From UMGS1124 sp045541255 (GTDB lineage Bacteria > Bacillota_I > Bacilli_A > RF39 > UBA660): a stretch of 21,570 nucleotides of DNA. The notes beneath the pieces are model-generated. The model searched no databases. It was not told where the DNA came from and saw only the letters and a list, made by a program, of their open reading frames with translations. The position numbers were made by a program, and so were the translations under genes. Where the stretch lies: NCBI GenBank assembly GCA_045541255.1, contig JAZQIU010000040.1, positions 1 through 21,570 of the forward strand, read 5' to 3'. Position 1 is the stretch's first letter. Each line of letters opens with the position of its first letter. Shown here piece after piece: positions 5,697-12,724 of this stretch.

Positions 5697-8538
5697 ATTT
5701 TATCACTATATTAACTATACGTTTCTTTATTACTATAGTTTTAATTATTTCTTTACCTTCAACATGTTTCTTAACATTTTCATTTTCTAAACTTAATTTA
5801 ATCATATCTTCATCAGTAGTATCATTAGTAACTTTAATTGAACCACGTAATTTTCCATTAACTTGAACACCAATTTCCACTTCATCACTTACTATCTTAG
5901 CTTCATCATAAGTAGGCCAAGTTTCATAAGAAATAGTTTCAGTATGTCCTAACTTTTCCCAAATCTCTTCAGTTATGAAAGGAGCAATAGGATTTAATAA
6001 TTTAATAAATCCTTCAGCATACTCTAATGGATATACATTTTCTTTGTATACTGCATTAATAAATATCATCATTTGACTTATTGCAGTATTAAAGTTTAAA
6101 CTTTCAAAATCTTCAGTAACTTTCTTAACTGTTTGGTTATATACTTTCTCTAAGTTCTTATTTTCTTCATTTTTTATCTTATTTTCTTCAACGTATAATC
6201 TCCAAACTCTATCTAAGAATTTTCTACTTCCTTCAACACCTTGATTATTCCATGGTTTATCAGCTTCTAAAGGTCCCATAAACATTTCATAAAATCTTAA
6301 TGTATCAGCACCATACTTATCTACTATATCATTTGGATTAACTGAGTATTCAGGATAACGTTTACCCATCTTTATTCCATTTGACCCTAAAATCATTCCT
6401 TGATGAACTAATTTTTTAAATGGCTCTTTTACTGGTACTAAACCTTTATCATATAAGTAATTATTCCACATTCTTGAATACAATAAATGTCCTACAGCAT
6501 GTTCTGGGCCACCAACATATAAATCAACCGGCATCCAATGTTTTAATAACTCTTGATCAGCAAAACATTTATCATTCTTAGGATCAATATATCTTAAGAA
6601 ATACCAACTAGATCCAGCTGAGCCAGGCATTGTAGAAGTTTCTCTTTTAGCTTTTTTACCATTATAAGTTACATTAACCCAATCACTAGCTTTTTCCAAT
6701 GGACTAGCTCCTGTTTTACTTGGAGAATAATCTTCTAACTCTGGTAATATAAGAGGTAAATCACTATCATTAATTGCCTCACTAGTACCATCTTCATAAT
6801 GAACTACAGGAATTGGTTCTCCCCAATATCTTTGACGAGCGAAAATCCACTCTCTTAATCTATAATTAATTTGTTTTTTACCTACTCCATTCGTTTCTAA
6901 CCATTCAGTCATTTTATCTATTGCTTCTTGTTTATCAAAATCATTTAAGAAATCTGAATTAACATGAACACCATCCTCAGTATAAGCAGTTTCACCAAAA
7001 ATTGCACGAGCAGCATCATATTTATGAGCAGCAGTTGATAGTTTTGCAATTAATTCATCCTTTTCTATCCATACAACATCTGCAATATCTTTTTCTTCTT
7101 GACTTCTTTCATTTTGTTGTAAACTATTTAATTTACCAACAATTGTATAACAAGTAATATGACGATTTACATCTTTATGAGCAGCATAGAAATTATCATA
7201 ATAAACAAATTCCATTTCTTTATCAATTGTTATATCAGTATAACCAGTTTCTTCTATAATTTCTCTTATACCAGCTTCTATAGCTGTTTCTTCATTCTCA
7301 ATACCACCCATTACAAAATTAATCCAATTAAATTTCTTATTATGAACGCATAAATATTTTTCTTCAGTTGGATGCTTTATAACGGCATTTACAACACTTC
7401 TATTGGTCATAGGTTTATCTTCTCTAATAGCAGAATCCCCTGTACCAACAAAAGATTTTGCAATTACTTGAATTATAGGAATATCAAACTTTTTAGCAAA
7501 TTCGTAATCTCTTTCATCATGAGCTGGAACTGCCATAATTGCACCAGTACCATAACTCGCTAATACATAATCACTTATCCAAATAGGAATTTCTTCATTA
7601 TTAACTGGATTAATTGCATATGCACCAGTAAACACACCTGTTTTTTCTTTATTTAATTCAGTTCTTTCTAAATCACTTTTAGTAGAACAAATCTTTTTAT
7701 ATTCTAAAACTTTCTCGCTTTGCTCAGTACTCATTATTTTTTCTACTAACTCATGTTCAGGAGATAAAACACAATAAGTTGCACCAAATAAAGTATCACA
7801 ACGTGTAGTAAATACTGTAAATTTATAATCAGTATCTTTAATCTTAAAATCTACATGAGCACCAATACTCTTACCTATCCAATTTCTTTGAATTTCTTTA
7901 GTTGAATTTGGCCAATCAATTTCATCTAAGCCATTCAATAATTTTTCAGCATATTTAGGAATATCAATAACCCATTGTCTCATATTTTTTCTTACAACAG
8001 GATATCCACCACGTTCGCTTTTACCATCTATAACTTCATCGTTCGCTAATACTGTACCTAATTCTTCACACCAATTAACAGGCATATCAACTTCACGAGC
8101 CAAACCATCATTGTATAAATTTTTAAATATCCATTGTGTCCATTTATAAAATGATGGATCACTAGTACTTACTTCTCTATCCCAATCATACGAAAAACCT
8201 AACATTTTTAATTGTTTTCTAAACACTTCAATATTTGCTTCAGTAAATCCATCTGGATGATTGCCGGTTTTTATAGCATATTGTTCTGCTGGTAAACCAA
8301 ATGAATCAAACCCCATTGGATGTAATACATTATACCCTTGCATTCTTTTCATTCTACAAACTATATCAGTTGCAGTATATCCTTCAGGATGTCCAGCATG
8401 TAATCCAACTCCTGATGGATAAGGAAACATATCTAAAGCATAATATTTTGGTTTGCTAAAATCTCTAATATCAGTTTTAAAAGTATTATTTTCATCCCAA
8501 TACTTTATCCATTTACTTTCTATTTCTTTTGTATTCAT
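5695..8538 (-). CDS. leuS: Leucyl-tRNA synthetase with an inserted Nudix domain
   Basis: This class I enzyme charges tRNA-Leu. Numbering here starts at a TTG three codons upstream (8547). I prefer the ATG at 8536-8538, giving 947 residues, because AAAGG lies 9 bases before it. The HIGH motif is HAGH (50-53). The CP1 editing domain ends with its conserved MAVPAHDERDYEF (338-350). Next, at about 364-517, is an extra domain with a full Nudix box GX5EX7REUXEEXGU (414-436: Gly414, Glu420, Arg428, Glu429, Glu432, Glu433, Gly435). LeuRS sequence resumes at AYTEDGVHVNSDF. The KMSKS loop reads KMGKR (726-730), followed by YPEYSVNP. The C-terminal anticodon and tRNA-contact domains are present. Typical LeuRS is 800-880 residues; the Nudix insert explains the excess. 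The gene follows a T-box leader and overlaps the upstream membrane gene. Confidence 0.95.
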   Translation of the reverse strand: MNTKEIESKWIKYWDENNTFKTDIRDFSKPKYYALDMFPYPSGVGLHAGHPEGYTATDIVCRMKRMQGYNVLHPMGFDSFGLPAEQYAIKTGNHPDGFTEANIEVFRKQLKMLGFSYDWDREVSTSDPSFYKWTQWIFKNLYNDGLAREVDMPVNWCEELGTVLANDEVIDGKSERGGYPVVRKNMRQWVIDIPKYAEKLLNGLDEIDWPNSTKEIQRNWIGKSIGAHVDFKIKDTDYKFTVFTTRCDTLFGATYCVLSPEHELVEKIMSTEQSEKVLEYKKICSTKSDLERTELNKEKTGVFTGAYAINPVNNEEIPIWISDYVLASYGTGAIMAVPAHDERDYEFAKKFDIPIIQVIAKSFVGTGDSAIREDKPMTNRSVVNAVIKHPTEEKYLCVHNKKFNWINFVMGGIENEETAIEAGIREIIEETGYTDITIDKEMEFVYYDNFYAAHKDVNRHITCYTIVGKLNSLQQNERSQEEKDIADVVWIEKDELIAKLSTAAHKYDAARAIFGETAYTEDGVHVNSDFLNDFDKQEAIDKMTEWLETNGVGKKQINYRLREWIFARQRYWGEPIPVVHYEDGTSEAINDSDLPLILPELEDYSPSKTGASPLEKASDWVNVTYNGKKAKRETSTMPGSAGSSWYFLRYIDPKNDKCFADQELLKHWMPVDLYVGGPEHAVGHLLYSRMWNNYLYDKGLVPVKEPFKKLVHQGMILGSNGIKMGKRYPEYSVNPNDIVDKYGADTLRFYEMFMGPLEADKPWNNQGVEGSRKFLDRVWRLYVEENKIKNEENKNLEKVYNQTVKKVTEDFESLNFNTAISQMMIFINAVYKENVYPLEYAEGFIKLLNPIAPFITEEIWEKLGHTETISYETWPTYDEAKIVSDEVEIGVQVNGKLRGSIKVTNDTTDEDMIKLSLENENVKKHVEGKEIIKTIVIKKRIVNIVIK

Positions 8539-8884
8539 TTCTATCAACCTTTCTTCTAATAATTCTTCCTATTATTTCATAAAAACTATAAATTAATGCA
8601 ATTAAGAGCACAAAACCTAATAAGAGTTCTAATATATAATTCCATTTAGGTAAACTAACTATAGTACCCGTTAAACTTATTATTAATGGATCAACAAACG
8701 TTACAATAAGTCCAATAGATTTTGTTTTTAATTCCTTATTTTTAAAACCAAATCTAACCTTTAAAAACTCTACTTGTAAACTATTTAATATAGTCTTCTT
8801 CTTTAATCCTCTAAAATAATAAAATATTAAATATATTACAAAAAATACAACATATGATATCACAAATAATAATATTGATTCCAT
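8513..8884 (-). CDS. Small membrane protein of unknown function, first gene of the leuS operon
   Basis: A 123-residue protein with three predicted membrane helices (about 3-24, 56-77 and 83-105). They are separated by a basic cytoplasmic segment (25-55, containing FLKVRFGF) and followed by a very basic tail (RRKVDRNEYKRNRK). The start has GGAGG eight bases upstream. I do not recognise a characterised family, though similar small membrane proteins seem common in this kind of low-GC genome. It is the first gene after the T-box leader, and leuS begins inside it (26-base overlap), so the two are probably translationally coupled and both respond to uncharged leucine tRNA. Confidence 0.7.
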   Translation of the reverse strand: MESILLFVISYVVFFVIYLIFYYFRGLKKKTILNSLQVEFLKVRFGFKNKELKTKSIGLIVTFVDPLIISLTGTIVSLPKWNYILELLLGFVLLIALIYSFYEIIGRIIRRKVDRNEYKRNRK

Positions 8885-8898
8885 AAATAACCTCCAAT

Positions 8899-9082
8899 AA
8901 AAAAATTCTTACGCCAAAGGACGAAAGAATTCGTGGTACCACCTTAATTTTATACTCTTAATCTATAAAGGAATTACCCTATAACATCCAAAAGCAAGTT
9001 CATAAATTTCTTTTATTAGTTTACACCAACCACTAACTCTCTATAAACAAGAATATTTACTACTACTCTTTTTTCTTCTGCA
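8899..9082 (-). promoter_or_regulatory. T-box riboswitch, leucine specifier
   Basis: Reading the minus strand, the leader contains an AGTAGTA segment, the stem I signature GAGAG...GGTTGGTG (around 9021-9044), a specifier region GAA-CTT-GC with the leucine codon CTT at 8996-8998 followed by TTTTGGA, and the T-box itself, AAGGTGGTACCACG (8932-8945). The terminator follows: AATTCTT/AAGAATT arms (8925-8931 and 8904-8910) and seven Ts (8899-8905). Uncharged tRNA-Leu would stabilise the antiterminator and allow transcription of the membrane gene and leuS. The overlapping TTG would also read as leucine, but CTT fits the usual GAA-specifier-purine context. Confidence 0.92.
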
Positions 9083-9089
9083 TACACAT

Positions 9090-9118
9090 ATTTTATAATA
9101 ATTTATAAATATTTACAA
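9090..9118 (-). promoter_or_regulatory. Promoter of the T-box/leuS operon
   Basis: On the minus strand: TTGTAA (9113-9118), a 17-base spacer and TAAAAT (9090-9095). Transcription would start near 9083, just before the T-box leader and immediately after the pilin gene. Confidence 0.6.
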
Positions 9119-9137
9119 GTAAATTTATTATTTTATA

Positions 9138-10406
9138 TCAATAAGTTCTGTTAATTGACTTTTTATAACAAGTTATTCCATTATACAATACTTCTATTTC
9201 AAAACTTCCCACACAATCAGTTTCCCAATTCCAGCCATTTATCGGATCTTGAATATAAATTTGTTGTTCCGGTGTCAAATCAAAACCATAGTGTTCATCA
9301 GGAGTTTTAAATATTATTTTTAAATCCTTTTTACTAAAAGAAGTAGCATAAAAATCATAATTTACTGCACAATAACTAAAATGTTTACAACTAATTTTTT
9401 GCATATAACTATAATATGCATCACTTACATCATTACAAGTATATTTCGCCTGCACAGCACAATTTGCAACAAACTGGGAAGAACTAGAAATATTACCTGC
9501 ATTATCTTTGACACAAAAATAATAATTTTTATTCTGTTCCTCAGATACATTAGAAAAATAATGATAATCACTAATTGTTTGCATATTTGCTGTTTTCCAA
9601 CTATCACTATTACAAGTACTATCACTTGTTATTTTATAACTAGAAATTGTACTTAAAGTATCATTTGCTCCAAAACTTAATTTTGCAAGAGAATCATTAT
9701 CATAAGAAACACCAAAATTAGTTATCATCGGCCCTTGCTTGTCTAATTTTATTTCATAACTTGCATTATTAGAACACATACCATCCTTACAAGCTTTTAC
9801 ATATACAGTTTGTGAACTAATTTCCTCAGTAACATCTAAAAAATAAGCTTCAGTATTCACATTTGCAACATCAAATCCATAATAAATTTTTGCGCCAGTT
9901 TCAGCAGTAAAACTTAATCTAAAATTTTGATTATGCCATTCTCCACTTTCTTTCCAAGAAGTCGAATCAACTATAATAGGTTTTTTCACTGGACAACTAT
10001 TACTAGTTGAAAAATAAGCATAAACTCTATTATTTTTTTTATAAACATAAACACAATCATCTGCCAATTCATCATCATTAATTGGATTTTTATAAGTTAT
10101 ATCATTATAATCTTCACTATCTAAACAATCTTCTTCTATCAATTCTTGTATTTGTACTTTATAACAACTTATTGTATTTCCATCTTTATCTACACAGTTA
10201 TCGTGAGCCTGTAATAATGTTTTATTATCTTGTCCCCATAAAACTGCTGCTTGTTCTATTAAACCAACTTTAGTATTAAAAGACTTTTTCTTCATATTTT
10301 GACTTATACGATTAATACCTGGTATACCCAAACCAAGCAAAAGAGCAATCAAAACTATAACAGCTAATAATTCTACTAAAGTTAAACCTTTTTTATTTAT
10401 TTTCAT
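9138..10406 (-). CDS. Type IV-type prepilin with Ig-like extension, Cys-rich
   Basis: A 422-residue protein. The N-terminus is a class III prepilin signal: a short basic leader KINKKG, cleavage before LTLVE with the conserved Glu at mature position 5, then the hydrophobic assembly helix to about residue 30. Residues 30-150 form a pilin head similar to that of the adjacent smaller pilin (KKKSFNTKVGLIEQAAVLWGQ). The rest (about 155-330) looks like two Ig/Fn3-like beta domains; the second includes DKQGP and CVKDNAGNIS, a phrase typical of surface adhesins. A further Cys-rich C-terminal domain follows. Fifteen cysteines suggest disulfides outside the cell. It lies eight bases after its paralogue. 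No prepilin peptidase, ATPase or platform gene is in the window. A tip adhesin or minor pilin is plausible. Confidence 0.8.
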   Translation of the reverse strand: MKINKKGLTLVELLAVIVLIALLLGLGIPGINRISQNMKKKSFNTKVGLIEQAAVLWGQDNKTLLQAHDNCVDKDGNTISCYKVQIQELIEEDCLDSEDYNDITYKNPINDDELADDCVYVYKKNNRVYAYFSTSNSCPVKKPIIVDSTSWKESGEWHNQNFRLSFTAETGAKIYYGFDVANVNTEAYFLDVTEEISSQTVYVKACKDGMCSNNASYEIKLDKQGPMITNFGVSYDNDSLAKLSFGANDTLSTISSYKITSDSTCNSDSWKTANMQTISDYHYFSNVSEEQNKNYYFCVKDNAGNISSSSQFVANCAVQAKYTCNDVSDAYYSYMQKISCKHFSYCAVNYDFYATSFSKKDLKIIFKTPDEHYGFDLTPEQQIYIQDPINGWNWETDCVGSFEIEVLYNGITCYKKSINRTY

Positions 10407-10414
10407 AATAACCT

Positions 10415-10858
10415 CTATTTATACCAACAAACATTATCTTCTGTATCACGAGCTAGATAAACAGCATATATTTTTCCATACTTTTTATATATTTGAATTT
10501 CACAAGCTTTCATATCTACTTCACTTATAGAATTCATTATGTCTGTACCAAGATCATCATCATATTTTATAAATTTTGCAGCAGCAAGTTCACCAACAGT
10601 TATTACGTTATCGAAACAATAACATTCACCTGAAATACCACTACAAAAACTACAACTCTCATCATTAAATTTATTTCTATTATTTTGCCCATATAAAACA
10701 GCAGCTTTTTCAATATTATCTATTTTAGTTTGTAATGTTTTTTTCTTTATATTTGTACTAGCAATCATAACACTAGGCACAGCAACACCAATAACTAATC
10801 CTAATAAAACTATTACCGAAATAATTTCAACTAATGTAAAACCTCTATTATTTTTCAT
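10415..10858 (-). CDS. Type IV-type prepilin / pseudopilin
   Basis: A 147-residue prepilin: leader MKNNRG, cleavage before FTLVE (Glu at +5), a hydrophobic helix to about residue 28, then a small head with KKKTLQTKIDNIEKAAVLYGQ and six cysteines, four of them clustered near residues 68-80. After cleavage it would insert in the membrane and polymerise into a pilus or pseudopilus of the ComGC/type II secretion kind. It is paralogous to the N-terminal third of the following larger pilin, which suggests tandem duplication. It follows the HAD gene by a few bases, so all three are probably one transcript. Which filament it belongs to cannot be told here. Confidence 0.82.
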   Translation of the reverse strand: MKNNRGFTLVEIISVIVLLGLVIGVAVPSVMIASTNIKKKTLQTKIDNIEKAAVLYGQNNRNKFNDESCSFCSGISGECYCFDNVITVGELAAAKFIKYDDDLGTDIMNSISEVDMKACEIQIYKKYGKIYAVYLARDTEDNVCWYK

Positions 10859-10869
10859 ATTATCAACCC

Positions 10870-11421
10870 TTACTTATGTAATAATTCATAAAATTCATTC
10901 CAAGAAGATACATGTTCCACATCTTCAACTTTAGGAGTAAAACTAGTATCAAATTGTACTGTTCTAATTCCAACATCTTTAACAGAATTACAATTTCTTA
11001 CATTATCATCTATAAAAATATCTATATTTTCTTTTTTACATAAACTTCCTTTATCATATACATCCACAAACAATTTATCAAAAGGAATATTATTTTTTTC
11101 TAAAAACTCTTTACTAACTTTATATGGTTCTCCATACTCTTCATAATTTCTAGCAGTAATCAAAATAATATTATTACCTTCACTCTTCAACTTATTTAAT
11201 ATTTCTACTACATTTTCTTTTAAAGTAACTGACTTAGCCATAATACTAAATAAATCTCTCTTATACAAATCAAAATTATCTAGATTATTTTCAATTTCTT
11301 CGTAGCTTAAATTCATATTAATTAATTTTTTATGATTTAAACCATACTTCATAGAAATGATAGTTAATAAGGTCTCATAAGTATTTGTTATAGTATCGTC
11401 TATATCTACCCCTATATTCAT
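10870..11421 (-). CDS. HAD-family 5'-nucleotidase (NT5C-like)
   Basis: A 183-residue protein when started at the ATG 11419-11421, which has GGTGG upstream; a longer frame adds 19 unlikely hydrophobic residues. The HAD motif I nucleophile is in GVDIDDTIT (Asp6, Asp8), motif II in LITARN (about residues 85-90), a lysine lies near KVSKEF, and motif IV is IDDN. The family (5'(3')-deoxyribonucleotidases and YqfW-like proteins) removes phosphate from nucleoside monophosphates in the cytoplasm. It is transcribed after the engB terminator and just before the two pilins; no functional link to pili is evident. The nucleotidase substrate is an inference from the short cap and motif style. Confidence 0.75.
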   Translation of the reverse strand: MNIGVDIDDTITNTYETLLTIISMKYGLNHKKLINMNLSYEEIENNLDNFDLYKRDLFSIMAKSVTLKENVVEILNKLKSEGNNIILITARNYEEYGEPYKVSKEFLEKNNIPFDKLFVDVYDKGSLCKKENIDIFIDDNVRNCNSVKDVGIRTVQFDTSFTPKVEDVEHVSSWNEFYELLHK

Positions 11422-11454
11422 TCTACCACCTATTATAAATATAATATAATTACA

Positions 11455-11487
11455 AAGAAAAAACAAACTAATTTTCATTTAGTTTGT
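11455..11487 (-). terminator. Intrinsic terminator after engB
   Basis: A 9-bp perfect stem (acaaactaa at 11463-11471, ttagtttgt at 11479-11487), a 7-base loop, then TTTTTTCTTT on the minus strand. It contains the last codons and the TAG stop (11468-11470) of engB. Confidence 0.85.
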
Positions 11488-12058
11488 CTACAATTTGTCT
11501 ATAAACTTCTTCTCTACCTTTTTTAGTTATACTAGAAAATAATACTAAACTATCTTCTTCTTTTATTTTTAAAGTATCACGTACTATTTTTTCTTGTTTA
11601 TCTCTCATACTAGATTTAACCTTATCATACTTAGTAGCAATAATACAAACAGGTAGATTATAATATTTTAAATAATCATACATAAGAATATCATTTTCAC
11701 CAGGTTTATGCCTAAAATCAATTAACATAAATACTAATTTCATGTTTTTTCTAGTTGTTAAATATTCTTCTATCATTAATCCAAACTTCTTTTGCTGTGA
11801 TTTAGAAACATTTGCATATCCATATCCAGGAACATCTACTAAATAAAAACTATCATTAACTAAATAAAAGTTTAACGTTTGTGTCTTACCTGGTTTACTA
11901 CTAGTACGAGCAAAATTCTTTCTACATAAAATAGTATTTATAAAACTACTCTTACCTACATTACTTTTACCTACTAATAAAAATTCATCTTTTAAATCAG
12001 ATGGATATTGACTTGTTCTAACAGCAATATGTGTCAGTTCAGACGAATCTATCTTCAT
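11468..12058 (-). CDS. engB: Ribosome biogenesis GTPase EngB/YsxC
   Basis: A 196-residue GTPase of normal length that helps assemble the 50S ribosomal subunit. It has G1 GKSNVGKSS, a G2 threonine in the GKTQT stretch, G3 DVPGYGYA, G4 TKYDK and a G5-like SSITKKG. I set the start at the ATG 12056-12058 because GGGTG lies upstream; a GTG four codons earlier has no ribosome site. The N-terminus (SELTHIAVRTSQYP) aligns with the Bacillus YsxC opening. It has its own strong promoter and terminator, is divergent from recU, and is followed by the HAD-pilin genes. Confidence 0.95.
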   Translation of the reverse strand: MKIDSSELTHIAVRTSQYPSDLKDEFLLVGKSNVGKSSFINTILCRKNFARTSSKPGKTQTLNFYLVNDSFYLVDVPGYGYANVSKSQQKKFGLMIEEYLTTRKNMKLVFMLIDFRHKPGENDILMYDYLKYYNLPVCIIATKYDKVKSSMRDKQEKIVRDTLKIKEEDSLVLFSSITKKGREEVYRQIVDKLNEN

Positions 12059-12078
12059 AAATTTCTTCACCCAATATA

Positions 12079-12107
12079 ATTATATAAAATAATGTAAAAT
12101 AATGCAA
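12079..12107 (-). promoter_or_regulatory. Sigma-A type promoter of engB
   Basis: On the minus strand: TTGCAT (12102-12107), a 17-base spacer and a perfect TATAAT (12079-12084). The near-perfect tandem taaaataatg motif in the spacer gives no obvious operator. Confidence 0.75.
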
Positions 12108-12169
12108 ATTTCTATCAATTTTATAGAATTTGTTCTTTCTTTATTATATAATTATTAAAGGTGGTGTAT

Positions 12170-12715
12170 GTGTTATATCCAGGTTGTATAAAAAAAGAAT
12201 ATAAAAGAAATATATCTCATAAAAATAGAGGTATGAAATTAGAAAACTTAATTAATCAAACTAATGAATATTACATAGAAAATGATATAGCAATAATATA
12301 TAAAAAACCAACACCCATCCTAGTATGTCAAGTTGATTATAAAAAAAATAAGATATTAGAAGGTTATTATAAAACACCTTCTACTCTAGATTATAGTGGT
12401 ATTTATAAAGGAAAATACATTGACTTTGATGCTAAAGAAACTTTAAATAAAACATCTTTTCCTCTATCAAATATACATGAACATCAACTTCTGCATATGA
12501 AAAGAGTTATTAATCATGGTGGTATTAGTTTTTTAATAATTAAAATGAATAGTTTATATTATTTATTAGATGGAAATATAATTTTAAACTTTATAGACAA
12601 TAATGATAGAAGAAGTATTCCATATGAATTCATTAAAAAAAATGGATATTTAATAAAAGAAGGAATAACACCTGCTTTAGATTATATAAAAGTAATTAAT
12701 AAAATATATTTTTAA
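12170..12715 (+). CDS. recU: Holliday junction resolvase RecU
   Basis: RecU cuts Holliday junctions during recombination and chromosome segregation. Family landmarks are the NRGMKLENLIN opening, KKPTPI, the nuclease core with STLDYSGIYKGKYIDFDAKET, the NKTSFPLSNIHEHQ stretch, and the final IDYI-like ALDYIKVINKIYF. The start is unclear: GTG codons lie at 12161, 12164 and 12170. I favour 12170 (MLYPG, 181 residues) because AAAGGTGG at 12157-12164 is then correctly spaced. The long basic N-terminal arm of Bacillus RecU is shortened. A TATAAT at 12147-12152 may be its -10, without a clear -35. ponA follows ten bases later, the conserved recU-ponA pairing of Firmicutes. Confidence 0.93.
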   Translation: MLYPGCIKKEYKRNISHKNRGMKLENLINQTNEYYIENDIAIIYKKPTPILVCQVDYKKNKILEGYYKTPSTLDYSGIYKGKYIDFDAKETLNKTSFPLSNIHEHQLLHMKRVINHGGISFLIIKMNSLYYLLDGNIILNFIDNNDRRSIPYEFIKKNGYLIKEGITPALDYIKVINKIYF

Positions 12716-12724
12716 GGAGGATAT

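Noticed and set aside
9096..9137. A terminator after the larger pilin gene
   Set aside because: Only a 6-bp ATTTAC/GTAAAT hairpin with a two-base loop and no T-run; the region is better explained as the leuS operon promoter.
11422..11478. A 19-codon hydrophobic N-terminal extension of the HAD protein that looks like a signal peptide
   Set aside because: It is encoded across the engB terminator, and a GGTGG site precedes the ATG at the family-typical N-terminus; the enzyme is cytoplasmic.
12086..12104. Tandem taaaataatg repeat as an operator or small repeat array
   Set aside because: Only two A+T-rich copies within a promoter spacer; expected by chance in this DNA.
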